Assembly (NCBI RefSeq): GCF_026898135.2 | Contig: NZ_CP114035.2 | Location: forward strand, 62,001-126,000 | DNA from: Pseudomonas fortuita | GTDB lineage: Bacteria > Pseudomonadota > Gammaproteobacteria > Pseudomonadales > Pseudomonadaceae | Reading direction: 5' to 3' | DNA length: 64,000 nucleotides | In this document: positions 44,055 through 53,607 of the stretch, in pieces | How the letters are laid out: each line of letters starts with the position of its first letter | Position numbering within the stretch: the first letter of the stretch is position 1 | Program-made: the position numbers and the translations under genes | The notes under the pieces: generated by a model | Seen by the model: the letters and a program-made list of their open reading frames with translations, nothing else | What the model was told of the DNA's origin: nothing | The model's database searches: none

Positions 44055-45134
44055 ATGGCCAGACCTGGATTCCGCATCGCTGTGTTCGCCACCCTGCTGG
44101 CACTGCTGGTTGTCCTGCTCGGTGCCTATACCCGCCTGACCCATGCCGGCCTTGGCTGCCCTGACTGGCCGGGTTGCTATGGCTTCATCAGCGTACCCAA
44201 GAGCGAGGCCCAGCTCGCCCATGCCGAGCTGCACTTCCCCGATCACCCGGTGGAAGAGGCCAAGGGCTGGGCCGAGATGGTCCATCGGTATTTCGCAGGT
44301 ACCTTGGCCATGGTGATTGCCCTGCTCGCCTTCCAGGCGCTGCGTCGGCATGCCCGCGATGGCCAACCGTATCGCCTGCCGGTGCTGCTGCTGGGTGTGG
44401 TGCTGGCCCAGGCAGCCTTCGGCATGTGGACGGTTACCCTGAAGCTGTGGCCGCAGGTGGTCACGGCGCATTTGCTGGGTGGCTTTACTACCTTGAGCTT
44501 GTTGTTCCTGTTGTCCTTGCGCCTGTCCCGTGCCTTTGCGCCTTTGCCGAAACTGCCGTTGAGCCTGCGGCGGATCGCTGCGCTGGCCTTGTTGGTGGTG
44601 ATCGGCCAGATCGCTTTGGGGGGCTGGGTCAGTGCCAACTACGCAGCAGTCGCCTGCATCGACCTGCCTACCTGTCACGGCCAGTGGTGGCCGGCGGCGG
44701 ACTTCAGCAATGGCTTCCACCTGACGCAGCACGTCGGCCCCAATTACCTGGGCGGGCAACTGGACAGTGATGCCCGCACGGCCATCCACATCAGCCACCG
44801 CCTGGGCGCGCTACTGGTGACTTGCGTGCTGCTGATGCTCAGCTGGAAGCTGCACCGCTGTGGCCTCCCCGGCCTGGCGCGGCTGGTAATGCTGGCGCTG
44901 GCCCTGCAAGTGGGCCTGGGTATCAGCAACGTGGTGTTTCACCTGCCGCTGGCGGTAGCTGTTGCGCACAATGCCGGCGGGGCGCTGTTGCTGCTGAGCA
45001 TGGTGCTGGTGAACTACCGCATTCGAGTGGTCGACAAGGTTCGCGTGGGCGTCGGCCAAGGCTGGCGCCTGCGGCCGGTGGCCGGTGTGGGCATCTCCCA
45101 TCACATGAGGAACGATTCGTGGCGACGCTTCTGA
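44055..45134 (+). CDS. ctaA: Heme A synthase
   Basis: CtaA oxidises heme O to heme A for the aa3 oxidase. It has 359 residues with eight membrane helices arranged as two similar four-helix halves. Conserved features include GAYTRLTHAGLGCPDWPGCYG, the heme-ligand histidines in EMVHRYFAG and AHLLGG, and the corresponding ISHRLGA and AHNAGG in the second half. It overlaps ctaB by 16 bp. Confidence 0.95.
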   Translation: MARPGFRIAVFATLLALLVVLLGAYTRLTHAGLGCPDWPGCYGFISVPKSEAQLAHAELHFPDHPVEEAKGWAEMVHRYFAGTLAMVIALLAFQALRRHARDGQPYRLPVLLLGVVLAQAAFGMWTVTLKLWPQVVTAHLLGGFTTLSLLFLLSLRLSRAFAPLPKLPLSLRRIAALALLVVIGQIALGGWVSANYAAVACIDLPTCHGQWWPAADFSNGFHLTQHVGPNYLGGQLDSDARTAIHISHRLGALLVTCVLLMLSWKLHRCGLPGLARLVMLALALQVGLGISNVVFHLPLAVAVAHNAGGALLLLSMVLVNYRIRVVDKVRVGVGQGWRLRPVAGVGISHHMRNDSWRRF

Positions 45135-46012
45135 GCGCACGGCGGGCCAGTTGGCGCGATTACCTGGAGCTGACCAAGCCCAAGGTGGTGGTTCTGATGC
45201 TGATCACCTCGCTGGCAGGCATGTTCCTGGCCACGCGGGCGGGTGTCGGCTGGAGCGTGCTGCTGTTCGGCAACCTGGGCATCGGCCTGTGCGCTGGCGC
45301 TGCGGCGGTGGTCAACCATGTGGTGGACCGGCGCATCGATGCGCTGATGGCCCGTACCCACAAGCGGCCGCTGGCCCAAGGCCGGGTCGAACCGCTACCG
45401 GCGTTGCTGTTCGCTCTGGCGCTGGCGCTGCTGGGCATGGCCCTGCTGCTGGTGTTCACCAACGCCCTCACTGCCTGGCTGACCCTGGCTTCGCTGCTGG
45501 GTTATGCGGTGCTCTACACCGGCTTTCTCAAACGGGCCACGCCACAGAACATCGTCATTGGCGGCCTGGCCGGCGCCGCCCCGCCGCTGCTCGGCTGGGT
45601 GGCGGTAAGCGGCCATGTCAGCGCTGAACCCTTGCTGCTGGTGCTGATCATCTTCGCCTGGACCCCGCCGCACTTCTGGGCGCTGGCCATTCACCGCAAG
45701 GAAGAATACGCCAAGGCCGATATCCCGATGCTGCCGGTGACCCACGGGGAGCGCTACACCAAGCTGCATATCCTGCTGTACACCCTGATACTGCTGGCGG
45801 TGAGCCTGCTGCCGTATGCCATCCACATGAGCGGTTTGCTGTACCTGGCCTCTGCCCTGGCGTTGGGCCTGCGCTTCCTGCAATGGGCCTGGGTGCTGTA
45901 CCGTGGCAGCCGGCCGCACGCGGCGATCGGTACCTTCAAGTACTCTATTGGCTACCTGTTCGCGCTGTTCATCGCGTTGCTCCTCGACCACTACTTGTTG
46001 CTGAACCTATGA
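45119..46012 (+). CDS. ctaB: Protoheme IX farnesyltransferase (heme O synthase)
   Basis: This enzyme adds a farnesyl group to heme B to form heme O, the substrate of CtaA. The protein has 297 residues from GTG 45119 (MATLLSARRASWRDYLELTKPKVV), with GAGGA upstream. It is a UbiA-superfamily protein with Asp-rich motifs NHVVDRRIDALMARTHKRPL and the second segment WALAIHRKEEYAKADIPMLP, and about eight membrane helices. Its stop overlaps the sco start as ATGA. The name cyoE is used for the same family. Confidence 0.95.
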   Translation: MATLLSARRASWRDYLELTKPKVVVLMLITSLAGMFLATRAGVGWSVLLFGNLGIGLCAGAAAVVNHVVDRRIDALMARTHKRPLAQGRVEPLPALLFALALALLGMALLLVFTNALTAWLTLASLLGYAVLYTGFLKRATPQNIVIGGLAGAAPPLLGWVAVSGHVSAEPLLLVLIIFAWTPPHFWALAIHRKEEYAKADIPMLPVTHGERYTKLHILLYTLILLAVSLLPYAIHMSGLLYLASALALGLRFLQWAWVLYRGSRPHAAIGTFKYSIGYLFALFIALLLDHYLLLNL

Positions 46013-46641
46013 CCCGAACCCAGAAAACCGTCTTCATCCTCGTCGCCCTGGTCGCGTTGATCCTGGGCCTTACCGTCAACAAGGTGCTCAATGGCCGCGA
46101 CCAGGCCAACCCCGCCGAGCTGATCGATGCCGGCATCATCCTGCTGCCGCAGAGCCGCAGCGTGGCCGACGTGACCATGACCAACCAGGACGGCCAGCCC
46201 GTGCAGCTGGATGACCTGAAAGGCAAATGGTCGCTGTTGTTCTTCGGCTACACCTACTGCCCGGACATCTGCCCGACCACTCTGGCCCAGTTGCGCCAAG
46301 TGAAGAGCGAGCTGCCCAAGGAAGCCGTCGACCGGCTGCAGGTGGTGCTGGTGAGCGTGGACCCGAACCGCGATACGCCGAACCAGCTGAAGCAGTACCT
46401 GGGCTATTTCGACAAGGACTTTGTCGGGGTGGCGGGGTCGATCGAAGATACCCAGAAGCTGGCCAATGCCTTGAGCATTCCGTTCATCCCGGCCGATACC
46501 AGCAAGCCGGGGTACACCGTGGACCACAGCGGCAACCTGGCGGTTGTCGGGCCGGATGGGCGTCAGCGTGGGTTCATTCGGGCGCCCTTCAACAACCAGA
46601 AGCTGGTGGCGCAGTTGCCTGGGCTTGTGAAGCGGGATTGA
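46009..46641 (+). CDS. SCO1/SenC-family copper chaperone
   Basis: This is a 210-residue inner-membrane-anchored thioredoxin-like protein that delivers copper to the CuA centre of subunit II. One N-terminal helix (VFILVALVALILGLTVNKVL) is followed by the copper motif CPDIC (C84, C88) and a distal histidine in YTVDHSGNL. It is the last gene of the cox operon. Its 3' end (46562-46641) is the left boundary of the four-unit tandem array, so three further copies of its last 26 codons lie downstream. Confidence 0.93.
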   Translation: MTRTQKTVFILVALVALILGLTVNKVLNGRDQANPAELIDAGIILLPQSRSVADVTMTNQDGQPVQLDDLKGKWSLLFFGYTYCPDICPTTLAQLRQVKSELPKEAVDRLQVVLVSVDPNRDTPNQLKQYLGYFDKDFVGVAGSIEDTQKLANALSIPFIPADTSKPGYTVDHSGNLAVVGPDGRQRGFIRAPFNNQKLVAQLPGLVKRD

Positions 46642-46770
46642 GATTTAGGGCCTGCTGCACAGGCCTTTCGCGGCGCAAGGCCGCTCCCCACATGGATCGG
46701 CGTACGCCTTACTTTATGGGAGCGGCCTTGTGCCGCGAAAGGGCCGCAAAGCGGCCCCGGGGATGTTGGA

Positions 46771-46978
46771 TCAGAACGCCGGAACCACAGCGCCCTTGTA
46801 CTTCTCGATGATGAACTGCTTCACCTCTGGCGAGTGCAGTGCAGCCGCCAGTTTTTTCATGTCTTCCGAGTCCTTGTTGTCCGGGCGGGCAACCAGGAGT
46901 CAGCGTGGGTTCATTCGGGCGCCCTTCAACAACCAGAAGCTGGTGGCGCAGTTGCCTGGGCTTGTGAAGCGGGATTGA
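46771..46978. pseudogene. Chimeric gene fragments: metQ tail (minus) joined to sco tail (plus), junction 1
   Basis: 46771-46898 is an intact copy of the last 128 bp of metQ on the minus strand, with no start or upstream gene. 46899-46978 is a copy of the sco end on the plus strand, with its stop. By chance the plus-strand frame of the antisense metQ part joins the sco frame, giving an 82-codon open frame from 46730. I do not consider it a real gene. Confidence 0.85.
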
Positions 46979-47107
46979 GATTTAGGGCCTGCTGCACAGG
47001 CCTTTCGCGGCGCAAGGCCGCTCCCCACATGGATCGGCGTACGCCTTACTTTATGGGAGCGGCCTTGTGCCGCGAAAGGGCCGCAAAGCGGCCCCGGGGA
47101 TGTTGGA

Positions 47108-47315
47108 TCAGAACGCCGGAACCACAGCGCCCTTGTACTTCTCGATGATGAACTGCTTCACCTCTGGCGAGTGCAGTGCAGCCGCCAGTTTTTTCATGTC
47201 TTCCGAGTCCTTGTTGTCCGGGCGGGCAACCAGGAGTCAGCGTGGGTTCATTCGGGCGCCCTTCAACAACCAGAAGCTGGTGGCGCAGTTGCCTGGGCTT
47301 GTGAAGCGGGATTGA
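47108..47315. pseudogene. Chimeric gene fragments, junction 2
   Basis: Second metQ-tail/sco-tail fusion with the same junction as the first. The metQ tail (47108-47235) is intact, and the sco tail is 47236-47315. The 82-codon chimeric frame (from 47067) is repeated exactly. Confidence 0.85.
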
Positions 47316-47443
47316 GATTTAGGGCCTGCTGCACAGGCCTTTCGCGGCACAAGGCCGCTCCCACATGGATCGGCGTACGCCTTACTTGGTGGGAGCGGCC
47401 TTGTGCCGCGAAAGGGCCGCAAAGCGGCCCCGGGGATGTTGGA

Positions 47444-47651
47444 TCAGAACGCCGGAACAACAGCGCCCTTGTACTTCTCGATGATGAACTGCTTCACCTC
47501 TGGCGAGTGCAGCGCAGCCGCCAGTTTCTTCATGTCGTCCGAGTCCTAGTTGTCCGGGCGGGCAGCCAGGCGTCAGCGTGGATTCATTCGTGCGCCGTTC
47601 AACAACCAGAAGCTGGTGGCGCAGTTGCCTGGGCTTGTGAAGCGGGATTGA
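47444..47651. pseudogene. Chimeric gene fragments, junction 3 (decayed)
   Basis: Third fusion. The metQ tail (47444-47571) has acquired substitutions, including one that turns an AAG codon into TAG in the metQ frame (CTAG at about 47547), so it could not encode a MetQ end. The sco tail (47572-47651) differs from the functional one by three substitutions (GGGTTC to GGATTC, GGGCGC to GTGCGC, CCCTTC to CCGTTC). Confidence 0.85.
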
Positions 47652-47779
47652 GATTTAGGGCCTGCTGCGCAGGCCTTTCGCGGCGCAAGGCCGCTCCCAC
47701 ATGGATCGGCGTACGCCTTACTTGGTGGGAGCGGCCTTGTGCCGCGAAAGGGCCGCAAAGCGGCCCCGGGGATGTTGGA

Positions 47780-48550
47780 TCAGAACGCCGGAACCACAGC
47801 GCCCTTGTACTTCTCGATGATGAACTGCTTCACCTCTGGCGAGTGCAGCGCAGCCGCCAGTTTTTTCATGTCTTCCGAGTCCTTGTTGTCCGGGCGGGCA
47901 ACCAGGATGTTCACGTACGGCGAGTCGCTGCCTTCGATGGCCAGGGCGTCTTTTTCCGGGTTCAGCTTGGCTTCCAGCGCGTAGTTGGTGTTGATCAAGG
48001 CGGCATCGACTTGGGTCAGCACACGCGGGATGGTGGCGGCTTCCAGCTCACGGAACTTGATGCTTTTCGGGTTTTCGGCAACATCCTTCACGGTGGACAG
48101 GATGTTCTTGTTGTCCTTGAGCTTGATCACACCGGCCTTGTCCAGCAGCAGCAGGGCGCGGCCGCCGTTGGTGGCGTCGTTGGGGATGACCACGGTGGCG
48201 CCGGAGGACAGCTCGTCCAGCTTCTTGATCTTGGTCGAATACACCCCCAGCGGCTCGATGTGCACGCCGGCCACGCTGACCAGTTGGGTGCCCTTGGCCT
48301 TGTTGAACTCATCCAGGTACGGCTGGTGCTGGAAGAAGTTGGCGTCCAGGCGCTTTTCGGCAACCTGTACGTTCGGCTGGACGTAGTCGGTGAATTCCTT
48401 GACCTTCAGATCAACGCCTTCTTTGTCGAGTTGCGGTTTGACGAAGTTGAGGATTTCGGCATGCGGCACCGGGGTGGCGGCAACGGTCAGGGTATCGGCG
48501 TGGGCCGAGAAGGCCGCAACAGCGGCAGCAACAGCAAGCAGCTTCTTCAT
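47780..48550 (-). CDS. metQ: Methionine ABC transporter substrate-binding protein
   Basis: This is a periplasmic D/L-methionine-binding protein (NlpA/MetQ family) of 256 residues. The signal peptide MKKLLAVAAAVAAFSAHADTL lacks a lipobox, so it is probably soluble rather than a lipoprotein as in E. coli. The family core PHAEILNFVKPQLDKEGVDLKVKEFTDYVQPNVQVAEKRLDANFFQHQPYL is complete. It is the last gene of metNIQ on the minus strand, convergent with sco. Its 3' 128 bp is repeated three more times in the adjacent array. Several metQ-like genes usually occur in pseudomonads, so the exact substrate is inferred. Confidence 0.92.
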   Translation of the reverse strand: MKKLLAVAAAVAAFSAHADTLTVAATPVPHAEILNFVKPQLDKEGVDLKVKEFTDYVQPNVQVAEKRLDANFFQHQPYLDEFNKAKGTQLVSVAGVHIEPLGVYSTKIKKLDELSSGATVVIPNDATNGGRALLLLDKAGVIKLKDNKNILSTVKDVAENPKSIKFRELEAATIPRVLTQVDAALINTNYALEAKLNPEKDALAIEGSDSPYVNILVARPDNKDSEDMKKLAAALHSPEVKQFIIEKYKGAVVPAF

Positions 48551-48614
48551 TGATCACTCCTTGTGAGGGCCGCGACGGCCCCCGAACGGGTCGGCCAGGC
48601 CGACCCCATTGGGG

Positions 48615-49286
48615 TTACTTACGGGAAAAATGCACGACCAGTTTGTCGCCCACGCTCTGCAGTACTTGAACCAGTACCAGCAGCAGTACCACGGTCACGA
48701 CCATCACGTCGGTCTGGAAACGCTGGTAACCGAAGCGGATAGCCAGGTCGCCCAGGCCACCGGCACCCACCACACCGGCCATGGCGGTGTACGAAACGAG
48801 GGTGATGGCGGTGACGGTAATGGCCGCGAAGATACCCGGGCGGGCCTCCGGCAGCAGCGCGCTGGTGATGATCTGGCGGGTGGTAGCGCCCATCGACTGG
48901 GTAGCTTCGATGATGCCGCGGTCCACTTCACGCAGGGCGGTTTCCACCAGGCGCGCGAAGAACGGCGTTGCACCCACCACCAGCGGCGGGATGGCGCCGG
49001 CAACGCCCAGCGAGGTGCCGGTGATCAGCACGGTGAACGGGATCATCACGATCAGCAGGATGATGAACGGCAGCGAGCGCAGGATGTTGACCACCAGCGA
49101 AAGCAGCGCATATACGCCCTTCTGTTCGAACATTTGCTTCGGCCCGCAGAGGAACAGCAGCACACCCAGTGGCAGGCCCAGCAGCACGGTGAAGAACAGC
49201 GAGCCGAACAGCATGATCATGGTGTCGATGGTGGCCAGCCAGATTTCGGCCCAGTCGACGTTGGCAAAGAAATTCAGGGCGTCCAT
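48615..49286 (-). CDS. metI: Methionine ABC transporter permease
   Basis: This is the inner-membrane permease of the MetNIQ importer, with 223 residues and about five membrane helices. The coupling-loop motif is EATQSMGATTRQIITSALLPEARPGI. ATG 49286 overlaps the metN stop as TGATG, implying coupled translation. A TTG one codon upstream is an artefact of the long frame. metQ follows after 64 bp. Confidence 0.94.
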   Translation of the reverse strand: MDALNFFANVDWAEIWLATIDTMIMLFGSLFFTVLLGLPLGVLLFLCGPKQMFEQKGVYALLSLVVNILRSLPFIILLIVMIPFTVLITGTSLGVAGAIPPLVVGATPFFARLVETALREVDRGIIEATQSMGATTRQIITSALLPEARPGIFAAITVTAITLVSYTAMAGVVGAGGLGDLAIRFGYQRFQTDVMVVTVVLLLVLVQVLQSVGDKLVVHFSRK

Positions 49287-50293
49287 CAACGCAGTACCTC
49301 CATATGTACGTCAGCTGCCTTGAAGCGGGCGAACGCCGCTTCCATGTCACCGCCGATCAGGGCGAGGGTGAGCTGGCCATAGGGGACATCCTTGATGCGG
49401 TCGATACGCCCGGCGAGGATGCTGTAGTCCACACCGGTTTCGCGGGCCACGGTGCCCAGCAGTGGGGCGTAGGTGGCGTCGCCCTGGAAGGTCAGGCGCA
49501 CGATGCGGCCCGGCACGTGGGCAAAGTCGTCGCGTTGCTCGCCTTCGTCGACCTGCTCGTCTTCCTGGACGAAGCGCTTGGTGGTGGGGTGCTGCGGGTG
49601 CAGGAACACATCGGCCACCGAGCCTTGCTCGACGATCTGGCCGGCGTCCATCACGGCCACGCAGTCGCAGACACGGCGGATCACGTCCATCTCGTGGGTG
49701 ATCAGCACGATGGTCAGCTTCAGCTCACGGTTGATTTCGGCCAGCAGTTGCAGGACCGAGGCCGTGGTTTGCGGGTCGAGGGCACTGGTGGCCTCGTCGC
49801 ACAGCAGGATCTTCGGGTTGGTGGACAGGGCGCGGGCGATGCCGACACGCTGCTTTTGGCCGCCGGACAGCTGCGCCGGGTACTTTCTGGCGTGGTCCGA
49901 CAGGCCCACGCGGGCCAGCAGCTCGGTAACGCGCTTGTCGATTTCGCTGCGCGACAGCTCGCCGGCCAGAGTGAGCGGCAGGGCGACGTTGTCGGCGACT
50001 GTCTTGGAAGCCAGCAGGTTGAAGTGCTGGAAAATCATCCCGATCTGCTGGCGGAAGCCGCGCAGCTGGCTGGCGTTGAACGCGGTGACGTCTTCGCCGT
50101 CGACGATGATCTTGCCGCCGGAGGGTTCTTCCAGGCGGTTGATCAGGCGCAGCATGGTGCTTTTGCCGGCGCCGGAATGGCCGATCAGGCCGAACACCTG
50201 GCCATCTTCGATGGTCAGGCTGGTCGGATTCAGTGCGGGGATTTCCCTACCGGCAACGCGGTAGGTTTTATGTACCTGTTGGAACTCGATCAC
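49286..50293 (-). CDS. metN: Methionine ABC transporter ATP-binding protein
   Basis: This ATPase drives methionine import. It has 335 residues. Walker A is GHSGAGKST (residues 38-46), the ABC signature is LSGGQKQR, and Walker B is [12 protein letters not shown]. The C-terminal NIL domain (about residues 255-335, ending [25 protein letters not shown]) binds methionine and gives feedback inhibition in this family. It is the first gene of the metNIQ operon. The 227-bp gap to katE upstream holds no gene. Confidence 0.95.
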   Translation of the reverse strand: MIEFQQVHKTYRVAGREIPALNPTSLTIEDGQVFGLIGHSGAGKSTMLRLINRLEEPSGGKIIVDGEDVTAFNASQLRGFRQQIGMIFQHFNLLASKTVADNVALPLTLAGELSRSEIDKRVTELLARVGLSDHARKYPAQLSGGQKQRVGIARALSTNPKILLCDEATSALDPQTTASVLQLLAEINRELKLTIVLITHEMDVIRRVCDCVAVMDAGQIVEQGSVADVFLHPQHPTTKRFVQEDEQVDEGEQRDDFAHVPGRIVRLTFQGDATYAPLLGTVARETGVDYSILAGRIDRIKDVPYGQLTLALIGGDMEAAFARFKAADVHMEVLR

Positions 50294-50520
50294 GTAGCGA
50301 ACCTTGTGGGGCGCATTGAAATTTGGGTCAGCGGTTAGCTGGGGTCGCGCATTTTAGCCTTTTCCAATAGCTGTTCTTAGCATTTATTTCGTAATGCACC
50401 AATCCTTCGGGCATATCGCGACAACTGGTAATCCTGATTGAACGCTCGGCCACGCCCTCCAGTCACTACTTGGACAAGCCCTGAACGGGCAAGCCTTAAG
50501 ACTGATGAGGAGAGCCGATC

Positions 50521-52665
50521 ATGCCCAGCAAGAAAACGGACGCGCCCAAGCAGAGTGAAGCCGCCGGCACCCAGACCCCTGACCGGGCCAATACCAATGC
50601 CAAGCTGCAAAGCCTGGAGGCCGACCGCAGTGATGCGACCGGGCATGCGCTGCGCACCAACCAAGGCGTACGTATTGCGGACAATCAGAACACCCTGAAG
50701 GCGGGTGACCGCGGGCCTTCGCTGCTTGAAGACTTCATCATGCGCGAGAAGATCACCCACTTCGACCATGAGCGGATCCCCGAGCGCATCGTGCACGCAC
50801 GCGGTACCGGTGCACACGGGTTCTTCCAGAGCTATGGCAATCACGCGGAACTGACCAAGGCCGGTTTCCTGCAGGATCCGGAAAAGATCACCCCGGTTTT
50901 TGTGCGCTTTTCCACGGTTCAGGGCCCACGTGGTTCTGGCGACACGGTGCGAGATGTGCGGGGCTTTGCAGTCAAGTTCTATACCGACGAGGGTAATTTC
51001 GACCTGGTTGGCAACAACATGCCGGTGTTTTTCATCCAGGATGCCATCAAGTTCCCCGATTTTGTTCACGCGGTTAAGCCGGAGCCACACAACGAAATAC
51101 CTACCGGCGGCTCGGCGCATGACACTTTCTGGGATTTTGTCTCGCTGGTACCGGAATCGGCCCACATGGTCATGTGGGCCATGTCTGACCGCGCCATCCC
51201 GCGCAGCCTGCGCATGATGGAAGGCTTTGGCGTGCACACCTTCCGGCTGATCAATGCCGAGGGCGTGGCCAGCTTCGTCAAGTTTCACTGGAAGCCGAGC
51301 CAGGGCGTGCATTCGCTGCTGTGGGACGAAGCCCAGAAACTGGCGGGCAAGGATACAGACTTCCAGCGCCGTGACCTGTGGGAAGCCATTGAAACCGGTG
51401 ACTACCCGGAATGGGAACTGGGCGTGCAGATTGTGCCTGAGGCTGACGAACACAAATTCGACTTCGACCTGCTGGACCCGACCAAGATCATTCCCGAAGA
51501 ACTGGTACCGGTTACCCCGCTGGGCAAGATGGTCCTGAACCGCAACCCGGACAATTTCTTTGCCGAGGTCGAGCAGGTTGCCTTCTGCCCTGGCCATATC
51601 GTGCCGGGTATCGACTTCACCAATGACCCCTTGCTGCAGGGCCGGCTGTTCTCCTATACCGACACGCAACTGAGCCGGCTGGGTGGGCCGAATTTCCACC
51701 AGATCCCGATCAACCGCCCGGTGGCGCCCAACCACAACAACCAGCGTGACGCGTTGCACCAGCACATCGTGCACAGGGGCCGTGCCTCGTATGAGCCGAA
51801 CTCCATCGACGGCGGCTGGCCGAAGGAAACGCCACCTGCGGCGCAGGATGGCGGCTTCGAGAGCTACCAGGAACGCGTTGATGCGCACAAGATTCGCCAG
51901 CGCAGCGAGTCGTTTGGCGACCACTTCTCGCAGGCGCGGTTGTTCTTCCAGAGCATGAGCCCGACAGAGCAACAGCACATCATCAAGGCCTACAGCTTCG
52001 AACTGGGCAAGGTGGAGCGCGAGGCCATTCGTTCCCGTGAGGTGAACGAAATTCTAGCCAACATCGACCTCAAGCTGGCCGCCGCCGTGGCCGCCAACCT
52101 GGGGTTGCCGGCACCCAAGGCGGGCACCGTTCAGGTGAAGGGCAGCAAACTGGCCGAGTCCCCCGCGCTGAGCCAGATGAACCACCCGGGGGTTGTGGGC
52201 ATCAAGGGGCGCAAGATAGCCGTGCTGCTGGCCGATGGCGTGGATGCCGGCAGTGTCGACCGGCTGGTCAAGGCGCTTGAGGCGCATAGCGCACGCATCA
52301 TGCTGCTTGGCCCAACCTCGGCACCGGTCAAGGCTGCTGACGGCAAGGCACTGCCAGTGGATGCGTCGATGGAGGGCATGCCTTCGATCATGTTCGACGG
52401 GGTATTGGTACCGGCCGGCAAGGCCGCGCTGGATGCGCTGGGGGCGAGTGGGTTGGCCAAGCACTTCCTGCTCGAGGCCTACAAGCACCTGAAGGCGATC
52501 GGCTTTGCCAAAGAAGGCAAGGTGCTGGTGGACGCACTGGGCCTCAAGGAAGACAAGGGGCTGTTGCTGGGCGATGACCAGAAGACGCTGGACGCTTTCG
52601 TCAAAGCGGTCGAGGGGCATAGGGTGTGGGAGCGTGAAGCTGCCGCGGAGGCTGTGCCGGCCTAA
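50521..52665 (+). CDS. katE: Catalase HPII (monofunctional, large subunit)
   Basis: This heme catalase breaks down hydrogen peroxide in the cytoplasm. The protein has 714 residues, the size of large-subunit clade 2 catalases. The catalytic histidine is H92 in [15 protein letters not shown], and the heme-ligand tyrosine is in [19 protein letters not shown]. From about residue 560 a C-terminal DJ-1/GATase-like domain follows ([22 protein letters not shown]). Stationary-phase (RpoS) control is expected for katE, but I could not identify a convincing promoter. AGGAG precedes the ATG. Confidence 0.96.
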   Translation: MPSKKTDAPKQSEAAGTQTPDRANTNAKLQSLEADRSDATGHALRTNQGVRIADNQNTLKAGDRGPSLLEDFIMREKITHFDHERIPERIVHARGTGAHGFFQSYGNHAELTKAGFLQDPEKITPVFVRFSTVQGPRGSGDTVRDVRGFAVKFYTDEGNFDLVGNNMPVFFIQDAIKFPDFVHAVKPEPHNEIPTGGSAHDTFWDFVSLVPESAHMVMWAMSDRAIPRSLRMMEGFGVHTFRLINAEGVASFVKFHWKPSQGVHSLLWDEAQKLAGKDTDFQRRDLWEAIETGDYPEWELGVQIVPEADEHKFDFDLLDPTKIIPEELVPVTPLGKMVLNRNPDNFFAEVEQVAFCPGHIVPGIDFTNDPLLQGRLFSYTDTQLSRLGGPNFHQIPINRPVAPNHNNQRDALHQHIVHRGRASYEPNSIDGGWPKETPPAAQDGGFESYQERVDAHKIRQRSESFGDHFSQARLFFQSMSPTEQQHIIKAYSFELGKVEREAIRSREVNEILANIDLKLAAAVAANLGLPAPKAGTVQVKGSKLAESPALSQMNHPGVVGIKGRKIAVLLADGVDAGSVDRLVKALEAHSARIMLLGPTSAPVKAADGKALPVDASMEGMPSIMFDGVLVPAGKAALDALGASGLAKHFLLEAYKHLKAIGFAKEGKVLVDALGLKEDKGLLLGDDQKTLDAFVKAVEGHRVWEREAAAEAVPA

Positions 52666-52674
52666 GGGCTGCTT

Positions 52675-52755
52675 CGACACCCCATCGCGACACAAGGCCG
52701 CCCCTACAGGGATAGCAGTTCCCTGTAGGGGCGGCCTTGTGTCGCGATGGGGAGC
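52675..52755. repeat. REP pair after katE
   Basis: CCCCATCGCGACACAAGGCCGCCCCTACAGGGA and its inverted partner form a stem of about 32 bp with a very short loop, a near-perfect long palindrome. It lies between convergent katE and a lipoprotein gene. Confidence 0.85.
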
Positions 52756-52772
52756 ACAGCGCCCCCAGATTC

Positions 52773-53480
52773 TCAATGCTGGTGCGGAACCAGAACCACC
52801 TGCGCCGGCAGCGAGCGCTGGATTTCATGCTTCTGCTTCAGCTCGAACCCGCTGTCGATCTTGCGCACGCGTTTCTCCAGCAAGGTCTTCAGCCACGGCG
52901 CATCGTCGGTACGCGGCACCTGAAACACCACTTCGCAGTCATAGCTCACCACATCGGCGGCAATGTCATCGAGCTGGCGGCGCATGGCACGGCTGTCAGT
53001 GGTCTTCAAGGCCACCACCGTGCTTGGCGCCGTTGGGTCAATGAGGCGTGCCTGGGGCTTGGATTCGGCGGCTTTCAAGGCAGCCTCCGCTTTTTCCAGC
53101 TCGGCCTTGCGTGCCTGGGTCAGGGGGTCGCCCCCGGTCACGGCCGGGGCTTGTGGCATCAGAGCTCGGGCGCGGGCCAGGGCGGTAGCCGCTGCGTTCA
53201 CATCGCCCTTTTGCAAGACGATCTGGCTGCGTTGCAGGTAGGCTTCGGCCAACTGACGCTGGTATTGCTCCAGGCGTGCGTCGTCGGGCGACTGAGCCTG
53301 CAGGGCTGCAAGCTGGTCTTCGGCGGTGGCCAGTTCGTTGCTGGCGATGTTTTGTTGCAACTGCTGCCAGGCATCGGCTTGGGCAGGTGCGGTGGCCTGT
53401 TCGACCGGCGCGCTGGAGCAGGCACCCAGGAACAGGGAAAACGCGGCAACAAGCAGATAACGGGAGGCGAACGGCTTCAT
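52773..53480 (-). CDS. Lipoprotein with coiled-coil segment
   Basis: This is a 235-residue predicted lipoprotein. MKPFASRYLLVAAFSLFLGACSSAP contains the lipobox LGAC. The following 100 residues are helical and Ala/Gln/Leu-rich (WQQLQQNIASNELATAEDQLAALQAQ), like a TPR or coiled-coil, with a C-terminal domain containing RRQLDDIAADVVSYDCEVVFQVPRTD. It is located between katE and the znu locus, as in P. aeruginosa (PA5502-like from memory). Function is unknown. Confidence 0.83.
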   Translation of the reverse strand: MKPFASRYLLVAAFSLFLGACSSAPVEQATAPAQADAWQQLQQNIASNELATAEDQLAALQAQSPDDARLEQYQRQLAEAYLQRSQIVLQKGDVNAAATALARARALMPQAPAVTGGDPLTQARKAELEKAEAALKAAESKPQARLIDPTAPSTVVALKTTDSRAMRRQLDDIAADVVSYDCEVVFQVPRTDDAPWLKTLLEKRVRKIDSGFELKQKHEIQRSLPAQVVLVPHQH

Positions 53481-53607
53481 TCCTGCGACTCTCTATTTGC
53501 GCAAAAAGCGAGCAAGTCTACACCCAGGTGCGCACGCTCGAAAACAGGTCTTACAGACCCTTTACCCGGCAAAAGGTTGCAAGGCGTGCCTGCACACGCC
53601 CTGTCTT

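Larger units (their letters stand above)
46562..47907. repeat. Four-copy tandem array of a 336/337-bp unit spanning sco 3' end, REP pair and metQ 3' end
   Basis: The units are 46562-46898, 46899-47235, 47236-47571 and 47572-47907. Each contains the last 80 bp of sco, a spacer with an inverted REP pair and GC hairpins, and the last 128 bp of metQ in antisense. Only the first sco end and the last metQ end belong to full genes. Units 1 and 2 are identical; units 3 and 4 differ from them and from each other by single-base changes and a 1-bp deletion (CCCC to CCC before ACATGG). The 1-2 and 2-3 junctions read CCAGGAGTCAG, whereas the 3-4 junction reads CCAGGCGTCAG. Confidence 0.95.

Noticed and set aside
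46562..47907. CRISPR-like or satellite array
   Set aside because: Units are 336-337 bp without spacers and consist of recognisable gene ends, so this is a tandem duplication.
47171..48553. 460-codon plus-strand frame across the tandem array and opposite metQ
   Set aside because: Made of array shadow plus antisense metQ; no ribosome binding site or similarity.
50377..51978. 533-codon minus-strand frame opposite katE
   Set aside because: Antisense to katE with all catalase motifs on the plus strand.
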